Assembly (NCBI RefSeq): GCF_009758255.1
Contig: NZ_WSEN01000002.1
Span: forward strand, 186,606 to 250,605
Length of the DNA stretch: 64,000 bases
Source: Microbacterium sp. MAH-37
Lineage (GTDB): Bacteria > Actinomycetota > Actinomycetes > Actinomycetales > Microbacteriaceae
Direction of reading: 5' to 3'
Below, one piece after another: positions 17,185 to 26,587 of the stretch. The notes under the pieces were generated by a model that ran no database searches, was not told where the DNA came from, and saw only the letters and a program-made list of their open reading frames with translations. Numbering within the stretch: the first letter of the stretch is position 1; each line of letters starts with the position of its first letter. The position numbers were made by a program, and so were the translations under genes.

Positions 17185-18780
17185 TCAGCTGAACTGGTTC
17201 ATCGTGTTGTGCTGGCCGCCGGCCTTCAGAGCGGCCTCGCCGGCGAAGTACTCCTTGTGGTTGTCGCCCAGGTCGGAGCCGGCCATGTTCTGGTGCTTCA
17301 CGGTCGCGATGCCGCCACGGATCTCACGGCGCTGCACGCCCTTCACGTAGGCCAGCATCCCCTCGTCGCCGAAGTAGCCCTTCGCCAGGTCATCGGTCGA
17401 CAGCGCGGCCGTGTGGTAAGTCGGCAGGGTGATGAGGTGGTGGAAGATGCCGGCGCGGGCCGAGCCGTCGCGCTGGAACGTGCGGATCTTCTCGTCGGCC
17501 TGACGCGCCAGCTCGGTGTCGTCGTACTCGACGCTCATCAGCCGGTCGCGGTCGTAGCCCGAGACGTCCTCGCCCAGCTCGGCGAGCGCGTCGTAGACCT
17601 GCTGGCGGAAGTTCAGCGTCCAGTTGAACGACGGGCTGTTGTTGTATACCAGCTTGGCGTCGGGGATCTCGGCGCGGATGGCGTCGACCATTCCGGCGAT
17701 CTGCTCCACGTGCGGCTTCTCGGTCTCGATCCACAGCAGATCGGCGCCGTTGCGCAGCGAGGTGATGCAGTCCAGCACGACGCGCTCCTCGCCGGTGCCC
17801 TTGCGGAACTGGTAGAGGTTGCTGGCGAGGCGCTTCGGTCGCAGCAGTTTGCCGTCGCGCTTGATGATCACGTCGCCGTCACCCAGATCGCCCTCGGCGA
17901 TCTCCTCGACGTCGAGGAACGAGTTGTACTGGTCGCCCAGGTCACCCGGATGCTGCGAGACGGCGAGCTTCTGGGTGAGGCCGGCGCCGAGCGAGTCGGT
18001 CCGGGCGACGATGATGCCGTTGTCGATGCCGAGCTCGAGGAAGGCGTAGCGGACCGCGTTGATCTTCGCGAGGAAGTCCTCGTGCGGCACGGTGACCTTG
18101 CCGTCCTGGTGGCCGCACTGCTTCTCGTCCGAGACCTGGTTCTCGATCTGGATCGCGCAGGCGCCGGCCTCGATCATCTTCTTCGCCAGCAGGTACGTGG
18201 CCTCGGGGTTGCCGAAGCCGGCGTCGATGTCGGCGATGATCGGCACGACGTGGGTCTCGTAGTCGTCGATCTGCGACTGGATGAACTCGGCGCCGGTCTC
18301 ATCGCCGGCGGCGCGGGCGGCGTCGAGCTGAGTGAACAGCAGGTCGAGTTCGCGGGCGTCGGCCTGGCGCAGGAACGTGTAGAGCTCCTCGATCAGGGCG
18401 GGAACGGCCGTCTTCTCGTGCATCGACTGGTCGGGCAGCGGGCCGAACTCCGAGCGCAGGGCCGCCACCATCCAGCCGGACAGGTACAGGTAGCGCTTGT
18501 TCGTGGACTTCAGGTGCTTCTTGATCGAGATCAGCTTCTGCTGACCGATGAAGCCGTGCCAGACGCCGAGCGACTGGGTGTAGACCGACGAGTCGGCGTC
18601 GTACTCCGCCATGTCGCGCCGCATGATGTCGGCGGTGTACTGCGCGATCTCGAGTCCGGTGCGGAACCGGTTCTGCGCGCGCATCCGTGCGGCGGCCTCG
18701 GGGTCGATGGCGTCCCACGGCGAGCCGTTCTGCTGCTTCAGCGCCTGGATGGCCTCGATGTCGTCCTGGTAGCGGGTCAT
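17185..18780 (-). CDS. aceA: Isocitrate lyase (long, 531-residue form)
   Basis: This cytoplasmic enzyme cleaves isocitrate to succinate and glyoxylate, the first step of the glyoxylate shunt used for growth on acetate or fatty acids. The active-site loop KQCGH is present (in EKQCGHQDGKVTVP), with the metal-binding IADIDAGFGN and NNSPSFNW. The 531-residue length and the N-terminus (YQDDIEAIQALKQQNGSPW, YDADSSVYTQSLGVWHGFIG) are those of the Pseudomonas-type isocitrate lyase, not the roughly 430-residue enzyme usual in Corynebacterium and Mycobacterium. aceB lies 37 bases upstream on the same strand, so the pair forms an operon. Confidence 0.97.
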   Translation of the reverse strand: MTRYQDDIEAIQALKQQNGSPWDAIDPEAAARMRAQNRFRTGLEIAQYTADIMRRDMAEYDADSSVYTQSLGVWHGFIGQQKLISIKKHLKSTNKRYLYLSGWMVAALRSEFGPLPDQSMHEKTAVPALIEELYTFLRQADARELDLLFTQLDAARAAGDETGAEFIQSQIDDYETHVVPIIADIDAGFGNPEATYLLAKKMIEAGACAIQIENQVSDEKQCGHQDGKVTVPHEDFLAKINAVRYAFLELGIDNGIIVARTDSLGAGLTQKLAVSQHPGDLGDQYNSFLDVEEIAEGDLGDGDVIIKRDGKLLRPKRLASNLYQFRKGTGEERVVLDCITSLRNGADLLWIETEKPHVEQIAGMVDAIRAEIPDAKLVYNNSPSFNWTLNFRQQVYDALAELGEDVSGYDRDRLMSVEYDDTELARQADEKIRTFQRDGSARAGIFHHLITLPTYHTAALSTDDLAKGYFGDEGMLAYVKGVQRREIRGGIATVKHQNMAGSDLGDNHKEYFAGEAALKAGGQHNTMNQFS

Positions 18781-18817
18781 TTCTCTGTCCTTCGGTGGGA
18801 GGTGGATGTTCGGGTGG

Positions 18818-20452
<1,635 letters not shown>

Positions 20453-20551
20453 GACCGTGGTCCTCTCTGTGCTGCCGGGATGGCGTCTGCCGTGGTGGCT
20501 TGTCATCCACTCTGGGAGAAGTTCCGGCATCCGCATGACCAAAACGAGGGA

Positions 20552-20586
20552 GAAATTTGGCTGGATTTCTTTTTTCGTGACAGAAT
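20552..20586 (+). promoter_or_regulatory. Promoter and operator of the RamB-like regulator
   Basis: TTGGCT (20557-20562), an 18-bp spacer and CAGAAT (20581-20586) form a promoter whose start would lie at the ATG at 20594. GAAAT (20552-20556) and ATTTC (20565-20569) form an inverted repeat across the -35 box, a likely operator for autoregulation or control of aceB. Confidence 0.5.
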
Positions 20587-20593
20587 CGCTCGC

Positions 20594-22045
20594 ATGAGCG
20601 CCACGGACGCTGCAGAAGAGACGGATGCCCTCACGATCGGGAGGCGCATCCGTCAGCTGCGCACGGCGCGGGGGATGACGCTCGAAGAGCTGGCATCCGC
20701 TGTCGATCGCGCACCGAGCCAGCTGTCCATGGTCGAGACCGGCAAGCGCGAGCCGAAGCTCACGCAGCTGCAGGCGATCGCGCGGGCCCTCGACACCACG
20801 ATCGACGCGCTGCTCGAGGGTGAGCCGCTCGACGAGCGCAGCACGATGGAGATCGCGCTGGAGCGCGCGATGAAGGGGCAGACCTTCCGTGCCCTCGGCA
20901 TCCCGTCGTTCCGGATCGGCAAGTCGGTGCCGGATGACGCGCTCGCCGCGATGCTCGCGCTGCACGGCGAGATCGAGCGACTGCGCGACGAGCGGGCCGC
21001 GACGCCGGAGGAGGCCCGCCGCGCCAATGTCGAGCTGCGGCACTTGATGCGGACGCAGGACAACTACTTCGAAGGGTTGGAGACCGCAGCGCGCGAGATC
21101 CTCGACGCGGTCGGGCATCCTGGTGGACCGCTGACGCAGCGCACGGCATCCGAGATCGCCGCGCACCTCGGCTTCACGCTGCACTACGCGCCCGATCTGC
21201 CGCAGTCCACGCGCAGCGTGGCCGACCTCGCGAACGGCCGGCTGTACCTCTCCACCGGGGTGCAGGCCAAGGGCGATGCGCGCACTGCCGTGCTGCAGGC
21301 GCTGAGCAGCCGCATCCTCGGCCATGCCGAGCCGCGCAGCTACGCGGAGTTCCTGCGGCAGCGGGTGGAGACGAACTACCTGACAGGCGCCCTGCTGGTG
21401 CCGGAATCGCATGTCGTGCCGGTGCTGCAGGACGCCAAGGCGCGGCGCGCGATCTCGATCGAGGACCTCCGCGATACCTACTCGGTGTCGTATGAGACGG
21501 CTGCCCACCGGTTCACGAACCTCGCGACGCGGCACCTCGGCATCCCGGTGCACTTCCTGAAGGTGCACGAGTCGGGCACGATCACGAAGGCCTACGAGAA
21601 CGACGACGTGAACTTCCCGACCGACAGGCTCGGCGCGATCGAGGGACAGATGTGCTGCCGGCGCTGGACCAGCCGCGAGGTGTTCGAGGTCGAGGACAGG
21701 TTCAACCCGTACTACCAGTACACCGACACCGGCAACGGCACGTACTGGTGCACCGCGCGGGTGGAGCCCTCCAGCGAGGGGCTGCACTCGGTGAGCGTCG
21801 GCGTGCGCTTCGACGACACGAAGTGGTTCGTCGGACGGGACACGCAGAACCGCGGGGTGTCGAAGCACTCCGTCGAGGTGTGCTGCCGTCGCGCGCCGGC
21901 CGAGCTGGAGGAGCGCTGGCGTCAGCAGTCCTGGCCGAACGTGCGCACCCCGCGCACTCTGCTCGCGACGCTGCCCACCGGTGCGTTCCCCGGTGTCGAC
22001 ACGACGGACGTGTACGAATTCCTGGAGGCGCACGCCCCGGCGTGA
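20594..22045 (+). CDS. XRE family regulator with ScfR C-terminal domain (RamB-like)
   Basis: This 483-residue protein has an N-terminal XRE helix-turn-helix (about 14-70: IGRRIRQLRTARGMTLEELA, then SAVDRAPSQLSMVETGKREP), a central IrrE-like region (about 150-290) and the short-chain fatty acyl regulator C-terminus with the hallmark MCCRRWTSREVFEVEDRF (about 353-370) and SVEVCCRRAP. In Corynebacterium glutamicum the related RamB represses aceA and aceB in the absence of acetate. Divergent placement to aceBA supports the same job here. The ATG at 20594 is the first methionine before the HTH; no Shine-Dalgarno is seen and the promoter -10 ends seven bases before it, so the mRNA may be leaderless. 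Confidence 0.92.
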   Translation: MSATDAAEETDALTIGRRIRQLRTARGMTLEELASAVDRAPSQLSMVETGKREPKLTQLQAIARALDTTIDALLEGEPLDERSTMEIALERAMKGQTFRALGIPSFRIGKSVPDDALAAMLALHGEIERLRDERAATPEEARRANVELRHLMRTQDNYFEGLETAAREILDAVGHPGGPLTQRTASEIAAHLGFTLHYAPDLPQSTRSVADLANGRLYLSTGVQAKGDARTAVLQALSSRILGHAEPRSYAEFLRQRVETNYLTGALLVPESHVVPVLQDAKARRAISIEDLRDTYSVSYETAAHRFTNLATRHLGIPVHFLKVHESGTITKAYENDDVNFPTDRLGAIEGQMCCRRWTSREVFEVEDRFNPYYQYTDTGNGTYWCTARVEPSSEGLHSVSVGVRFDDTKWFVGRDTQNRGVSKHSVEVCCRRAPAELEERWRQQSWPNVRTPRTLLATLPTGAFPGVDTTDVYEFLEAHAPA

Positions 22046-22059
22046 CGCATGGTTGCGGG

Positions 22060-23265
22060 TCAGTCGCGGGTGGCCACCGCCTCCGCACCCGCCTCGCGGC
22101 TCCGCCGTGCGTGACCGGCGAGGAGCAGCACGACGGCGGCGATGGTCGCCGCGGCCCCGGTGAGAGGGATCAGCAGAGCTCCGCCCAGGGCTGCGGCGGC
22201 GTTGCCCAGCGGCGGCGCGAGAGCGATGCCCAGATAGAGCGCCGTCGAATACCAGGACATCGTCACCGCTGCTGCCGAGGGGGCGATCGAGACGAGGCGG
22301 TGCTGCACCGGGATCGAGATCGCGGCGGATGCCGCACCCCAGACGACGAAGGCGAGGAGCAGGGCGGGATAGTCCGCCTCGAGCGGTGCGATCAGCCCCA
22401 GCGCCAGCAGCTGCACGGCGAGGGCGATGAGGGCGGCCGTGCTTCCGCCGAGCCGGTCGGTGATCGCGCCGGCGGCGAGGTTGCCTGCCACGCCGCCTGC
22501 GCCGAACGCGAGCAGCAGTGCCGCCAGGTGCGTTCCCGATCCACCCGTCGCGGCTGCAGTGACCTGCCCACTGAAGATGTAGACGACGTTGAAGGCGGCG
22601 ACGGCGAGAGCGAACGCGATCAGGGTGAGGAGGATGCGGGGATCGGCCAGCGGTGCGAATCTGGTGCGCAGGTTCGGAGTGATCCCGCGCCCGGGCATCC
22701 GGAACAGGGCCAGTAGGGGCACGACGATCGCCGCGCCGGCGAGGGCGAGGACCGCCAGCGGCATTCGCCAGCCGAAGACGCTGCCTGCAGCCGTGCCGAG
22801 CGGGGCGCCGAGCGCGGTGGCGAGGGTGAAGCCCGCGCCGACGATCGCGAGGGCGCGTCCTCGACGGTCGGGCGTGGCCAGCTCCGCTCCCACAGCCGTC
22901 GCCGTGGGCACGAGCGCCGCACCGCCGAGGGCGGCGAGGATCCGGCCCACGGCGAACCAGCCGAGGTCGGACCCGATCGCGGTGATGGCGGTCCCGACGG
23001 CGAACAGTCCTGCGCCTGCGGCCATGAGCACCCGCTGCGGCAGTCGGGGGAGCAGGATCGCGATCGCCGGCGCGGCGACGGCGACGACGAGCGAGTAGGC
23101 GGTCACGGTGTAGCTCACGGCGGCCTGCGTGGTGTGCAGCGCAACGGAGATGCGGGGGAGCAGCCCGGCGATGACGAAGGCGTTGGTGCCGACGAGGAAC
23201 ATCGCGCCGCCGAGCAGGAGCAGGTGCCGAAGGGGGCCGCGGTATGATCGTTCGATCACTGTCAT
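22060..23265 (-). CDS. MFS transporter, drug or arabinose efflux type
   Basis: The product has about 401 residues and twelve hydrophobic segments. It has the DHA1-type motif FVIAGLLPRISVALHTTQAAV after TM1 (FVIAGLLPRISVAL and HTTQAAVSYTVTAYS) and GRILAALGGAALVPTATAVG in TM4, a motif shared with AraJ, YdhP and PbuE-like proteins that export sugars, nucleosides or drugs. Two in-frame ATGs are possible, 23283 and 23265. The downstream one is chosen because the upstream one would place the start inside the operator, but neither has a good ribosome binding site. It is divergent to an ArsR-type repressor with palindromes between them, so efflux is probably induced by a ligand of that repressor. Confidence 0.85.
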   Translation of the reverse strand: MTVIERSYRGPLRHLLLLGGAMFLVGTNAFVIAGLLPRISVALHTTQAAVSYTVTAYSLVVAVAAPAIAILLPRLPQRVLMAAGAGLFAVGTAITAIGSDLGWFAVGRILAALGGAALVPTATAVGAELATPDRRGRALAIVGAGFTLATALGAPLGTAAGSVFGWRMPLAVLALAGAAIVVPLLALFRMPGRGITPNLRTRFAPLADPRILLTLIAFALAVAAFNVVYIFSGQVTAAATGGSGTHLAALLLAFGAGGVAGNLAAGAITDRLGGSTAALIALAVQLLALGLIAPLEADYPALLLAFVVWGAASAAISIPVQHRLVSIAPSAAAVTMSWYSTALYLGIALAPPLGNAAAALGGALLIPLTGAAATIAAVVLLLAGHARRSREAGAEAVATRD

Positions 23266-23302
23266 ACGATCAATGTAGGGCATTGTTTGACAATCATCAA
23301 AC
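23245..23302. promoter_or_regulatory. Operators between the MFS and ArsR genes
   Basis: Two perfect inverted repeats are visible: TGATCG-TT-CGATCA at 23245-23258 (inside the first codons of the MFS gene) and GTTTGA-N6-TCAAAC at 23285-23302. Either or both are likely binding sites for the adjacent ArsR-type repressor. Confidence 0.55.
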
Positions 23303-23318
23303 GATTAGGGAGAAGTCC

Positions 23319-23636
23319 GTGTCATCGCCGTCCGTCGACCCGTACCCGACGCCCGACATCGAGCGGATCGAACTCGTCGAGGTGCTGCGCGCACTGGCCG
23401 ATCCGGCACGCCTGGCGATCGTCCGGGTGCTCGCCGACGGCGAGCCGCACGCCAAGACCGCGGATGTCTGGGGGCTCGGGCTGCAGAAGTCGACGCTCTC
23501 GCATCACTTCAAGACGCTGCGCGAAGCCGGTCTCACCCGCACGATCGTGAAGGGGCGGACGCACGAGATCCAGCTGCGACGGACCGAGCTCGATGCGCGG
23601 TTCCCCGGTCTCATCGACTCCGTGCTGCGGGGCTGA
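23319..23636 (+). CDS. ArsR family winged-helix regulator
   Basis: This 105-residue protein is a small winged-helix repressor. VLRALADPARLAIVRVLADGE opens the ArsR domain (residues about 22-42; split here as VLRALADPARLAIV and RVLADGE), and LQKSTLSHHFKTLREAGLTR is the recognition helix region, with an arginine-rich wing after it. There is no cysteine at all, so it cannot use the CxC metal site of ArsR/SmtB; its ligand is probably organic. The GTG at 23319 follows AGGGAGAAG at good spacing. It is divergent to the MFS exporter, and its last 26 bases overlap the end of the convergent TetR gene. Confidence 0.9.
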   Translation: MSSPSVDPYPTPDIERIELVEVLRALADPARLAIVRVLADGEPHAKTADVWGLGLQKSTLSHHFKTLREAGLTRTIVKGRTHEIQLRRTELDARFPGLIDSVLRG

Positions 23637-24207
23637 CGCCGGCGCCGGCGCCGGTCATCGCTCTCAGCAGCACATCGAGTCCGTACTCGAAGGCGGCGTC
23701 GACATCGCCGCCGAGGCGGAATGCGCCGGCCTGCTCCATCGTGCAGAAGCCGTAGATCCAGGCGGTGAAGGTGCGCGCCGCCGGCAGCGGATCGCCGGGT
23801 GCGGCTGCGGAGACGGCGTCGAGCAGCGGGCGCAGCAGGGGCTCCCCGGCTTCGGGCGACGGCCCGGCCGCGGCTGACGGCGCGGCGAACAGCAGGCCGG
23901 AGACGCGAGGGGAGCGGCCGGCGAAACCCCGCAGGGCGTGCGCCATCCGCCGCAGCCGACCGGCGGCGCCCTCGCCGGGGGTGAGTGGGGCGCCGGACAT
24001 CTCCGCGACGAGCTCGCGGGCGGCGTCGTCCGCGGCGAGCCGCAGCAGTCCGTGCCGGTCCGCGGTCCTCTTGTACAGACTCGGCGTGCGGACGCCGACG
24101 GCGGATGCCACCGAGCTCATCGTGACGGCGTCGATCCCGTCGTCCTCGGCGATCCTGCGGATCGCTGCGACGAGATCCTCCTGGCTGACGCGTTGTGGTG
24201 CAGGCAT
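23611..24207 (-). CDS. TetR family regulator
   Basis: The 198-residue protein has a TetR helix-turn-helix (residues about 8-55; AVTMSSVASAVGVRTPSLYK, with the usual LYK end) and a C-terminal ligand domain of the TetR_C_33/WHG type (AWIYGFCTMEQAGAFRLGGD). It starts at an ATG preceded by GGGAGGAG. It diverges from the metallo-hydrolase at 24277, and two copies of AAGGCTA-N7-TAGCC in the 69-bp gap are very likely its operators. The 3' end overlaps the ArsR gene by 26 bases in opposite orientation. Confidence 0.92.
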   Translation of the reverse strand: MPAPQRVSQEDLVAAIRRIAEDDGIDAVTMSSVASAVGVRTPSLYKRTADRHGLLRLAADDAARELVAEMSGAPLTPGEGAAGRLRRMAHALRGFAGRSPRVSGLLFAAPSAAAGPSPEAGEPLLRPLLDAVSAAAPGDPLPAARTFTAWIYGFCTMEQAGAFRLGGDVDAAFEYGLDVLLRAMTGAGAGVSPAARSR

Positions 24208-24232
24208 GCGGCTCCTCCCGTGAGTCGATCAT

Positions 24233-24273
24233 AAGGCTATTGACATTAGCCTTCAAGGCTATTTAATGTAGCC
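24233..24273 (+). promoter_or_regulatory. TetR operators overlapping a consensus promoter
   Basis: AAGGCTA-N7-TAGCCTT (24233-24253) and AAGGCTA-N7-TAGCC (24255-24273) are two inverted repeats 22 bp apart. The first contains TTGACA (24240-24245) and the second TAATGT (24264-24269), an 18-bp spaced promoter. TAATGT ends seven bases before the ATG of the metallo-hydrolase, so bound repressor would cover both promoter elements of a leaderless gene. Confidence 0.85.
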
Positions 24274-24276
24274 ATC

Positions 24277-24978
24277 ATGAACGTAGAGATCCTTCGAATC
24301 GGCGACGACCTGGTCGCCATGCACGCTGTCGTCACCGACGCGGGGGTCACCCTCGTCGACGCCGGCCTTCCCGGAGACCGCAAGGCGCTCGAGCGCGCAC
24401 TGCGCGCCGCGGGGCGCGAGCTCTCCGACATCCGCGGAGTCGTCCTGACCCATGGTGACAGCGACCACATCGGCGTCGCCGAGTGGCTGCGCGCGGAACA
24501 CGGCGTGACCGTGCACGTGCACGAGGCGGATGCGGCGCGGGCCAGGGGAGAGGAGAAGTCCCACGCGCCGGGCGGGGCGTGGCGGCTGGGGCCGGTGCTG
24601 CGCTTCCTCGCCGGCGGCATCCAGCGCGGCGCCCTGCGCACCGTCCGGATCGGCGAGGTGCACGCGTTCCGCGACGGCGACGTAATCGATCTGCCAGGCG
24701 CCCCCGAGATCATCGGCCTTCCCGGTCACTCACCGGGCTCCGTCGCGATCCGCATCCCGTCCGCCCACGCGCTGTTCCTGGGCGACGCGGTCACGACCCG
24801 CAACGTGCTCACCGGAGTCGAGGCCGTCGGCCTCGGCCCGTTCAGCGACGATCCGCACCAGACGCCGCAGAGCCTGGATCGACTGCGCGGACTGCCCGAG
24901 ACCCGCCTCTTCCCCGGCCACGGGCCGGAATTCCGCGGCACAGCCGATCAGCTGATCGGTGCGCTCGCCGTGAGCTGA
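24277..24978 (+). CDS. MBL-fold metallo-hydrolase
   Basis: This 233-residue cytoplasmic protein has the metallo-beta-lactamase fold. The metal site is THGDSDH (His59, Asp61, Asp63, His64; the first position of HxHxDH pattern has Gly-Asp-Ser between, giving H-G-D-S-D-H), with LPGHSPGSVAI, FLGDAV and LFPGHGPEF supplying the remaining histidines and aspartate. The group includes glyoxalase II-like and quorum-quenching hydrolases; the substrate here is unknown. It is repressed, by sequence evidence, by the divergent TetR regulator. It ends four bases before the stop codon of the convergent PucR gene. Confidence 0.9.
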   Translation: MNVEILRIGDDLVAMHAVVTDAGVTLVDAGLPGDRKALERALRAAGRELSDIRGVVLTHGDSDHIGVAEWLRAEHGVTVHVHEADAARARGEEKSHAPGGAWRLGPVLRFLAGGIQRGALRTVRIGEVHAFRDGDVIDLPGAPEIIGLPGHSPGSVAIRIPSAHALFLGDAVTTRNVLTGVEAVGLGPFSDDPHQTPQSLDRLRGLPETRLFPGHGPEFRGTADQLIGALAVS

Positions 24979-24982
24979 CGCG

Positions 24983-26404
24983 TCAGCGCGCCGCCTGCAG
25001 CGCCGCCCACAGCTCGGCACGGGCGGGGAACGTCGCGAGATCGGTCTGCAGGATGACGGATGCCTGCGCGATGCGCGCTCGCAGGGTGTGGCGGTGGATG
25101 CCGAGGATCGCGGCCGCCTGCTCGATCCGTGCGTCGTGCTCGAGCCACACCCGCAGCTGCTCCTCGAGGCCAGGGTCCGCCTCGCGCAGTCCCGCGAGCC
25201 GGCTCTGCGCGGCGAGACGCGCATCCGGGCCGAGGGAGTCCAGGATGCCGGCGGGCGCGGCATACCGGATCACGCCGGTGCCCGAACGGCGCAGCGCGGC
25301 CGTGGCCTGCGCCTCGGCTCGGGAGAACTCCCCGAGGTCGCCCGGCTCGGAGAGTCCGAGCTTCGCGTCGAAGGTCGCCGCGAACTCGTCCGCTGCGCCG
25401 GCATCCGCGTCCGCGAGAACCACGAGGCCGTCCGCGACGAGCGCGCCGGGCGCGTGCCGGCGCCACCAGTCCGGGTTCGGCGGGGTTTCCGTCGCGGCGA
25501 TCCGCACCGGCTCGTCGGGCAGCTCTCGCACCCGCCGGGCGGCGTTCGCCGCACCCTCCCTGAGCAGCGTCAGCACCGCGGCATCCAGCCGGCGCTCGCG
25601 CAGGGCGAGCCGCTCGCTCTGCTCGAGCGCGAGGCCCGCCATCGCGATCACGGAGGTGACGACGGTGCGGGTCTCGGGGTCGATCGCCGCCGCGCCCACG
25701 CCGATCACCCCGCGCAGTCGTCCGGTGCCGCCCAGCGTGAACAGTGTCGCGCCGCTCTCGCCGTGTTCGATCGTCTCGCTCGCGGTGGCTCCGCGTGCGA
25801 GCAGTGCTGCGGCGTGGGCGGTGAGCTCGGCGGTCGCCGCGCCGGACGGATGCTCGTGCACCAGTCCGCCCGCGTCGTCGAACATCGTGACGCCGCAGCC
25901 GAGGCGGCGGGAGAGCTCGGTGAGCGCGGCATCCAGTCCCTGCGGACGCAGTGACGCGATCGCGAGGGCGCGCTGGGCCTCGAGAGCCCAGGTGCGCCGG
26001 GAGTACGCCTGTTCGGCGATCGCTTCGGCGTGCGCGCGGGCGACGGCGATGAACGGTGTGCCGTACGGCACCTCGAACAGCGGGATGCCGCGCGCGGCGC
26101 AGGCCTCCGCGAGATCCTCCGGCACTCCCGCGCGGTGCACGTCGGAGCCGAACCCGAGGCCGATCACGCCGCGCTGCGCGAGCCGGTCCACGTAGTCGGC
26201 CACCGGCGTGCGCTCGAGCTGCGTACCCGTGGTGAGCAGCACCAGATCGTCGGCGAGGAACGGCGTCGGGTCGGCGAGGTCGCTGCTGTGCACCCAGCGC
26301 AGCGCGCGGTCCAGTGCACCGTCCGGGAGCTCCGCCGGCAGCAGCCGCAGTTTCAGCGCGGGCCGTGCGAGCAGCGTGCGCAGGGTGGGCGTCGTGGTGT
26401 CCAT
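24983..26404 (-). CDS. PucR family transcriptional regulator
   Basis: The 473-residue protein has an N-terminal PucR domain (about 10-130, with LRWVHSSDLADPTPFLADDL, the usual HSSEL-like segment), a GAF-like central region (about 150-270) and a C-terminal PucR helix-turn-helix (about 420-470, IEQAAAILGIHRHTLRARIA). Such regulators activate purine, amine or GABA catabolic genes. It diverges from gabT and the putrescine oxidase operon across 183 bp, so it is the probable activator of that operon. A 25-bp inverted repeat lies in the gap. Confidence 0.92.
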   Translation of the reverse strand: MDTTTPTLRTLLARPALKLRLLPAELPDGALDRALRWVHSSDLADPTPFLADDLVLLTTGTQLERTPVADYVDRLAQRGVIGLGFGSDVHRAGVPEDLAEACAARGIPLFEVPYGTPFIAVARAHAEAIAEQAYSRRTWALEAQRALAIASLRPQGLDAALTELSRRLGCGVTMFDDAGGLVHEHPSGAATAELTAHAAALLARGATASETIEHGESGATLFTLGGTGRLRGVIGVGAAAIDPETRTVVTSVIAMAGLALEQSERLALRERRLDAAVLTLLREGAANAARRVRELPDEPVRIAATETPPNPDWWRRHAPGALVADGLVVLADADAGAADEFAATFDAKLGLSEPGDLGEFSRAEAQATAALRRSGTGVIRYAAPAGILDSLGPDARLAAQSRLAGLREADPGLEEQLRVWLEHDARIEQAAAILGIHRHTLRARIAQASVILQTDLATFPARAELWAALQAAR

Positions 26405-26430
26405 CTCTCATCCCTCCGTGGCCTTCTGCA

Positions 26431-26492
26431 GCTCCGGTCTCACTCGTTGCGGGTGTTCGGCCGCCGGCACCCGCAACGAGTGGGACCGGAGC
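26431..26492. repeat. Large inverted repeat in the pucR-gabT control region
   Basis: Arms of 25 bases (26431-26455 and 26468-26492) pair at all positions except one T-G wobble, around a 12-base loop. The outer part reads GCTCCGGTC and the inner part CACTCGTTGCGGGTG. There is no T-run, and the position between divergent genes argues against a simple terminator. Confidence 0.85.
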
Positions 26493-26574
26493 GGGAGGGG
26501 CACTGATGTACGAGGTGGCGAACACCCGTTTCAGATTGTACGTTCCGGCGAATGCATCCCGCATCCGGTGGTCT

Positions 26575-26580
26575 TAGCGT
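26575..26580 (+). promoter_or_regulatory. -10 element for leaderless gabT
   Basis: TAGCGT fits TANNNT and ends seven bases before the gabT ATG. No Shine-Dalgarno sequence is present. A matching -35 box is not seen, as expected for an activator-dependent promoter. Confidence 0.5.
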
Positions 26581-26587
26581 TGCTGTC

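Noticed and set aside
20453..22033. Minus-strand extension of aceB through the regulator gene
   Set aside because: It has no similarity to malate synthase, whose normal N-terminus begins at 20452.
23319..23636. Arsenic-responsive ArsR linked to the AqpS-like channel
   Set aside because: The regulator has no cysteine and lies 17 kb from the channel gene; no arsenate reductase or efflux gene is in the window.
26431..26492. Intrinsic terminator
   Set aside because: It lies between divergent promoters, not after a gene end, and has no T-run on either strand.
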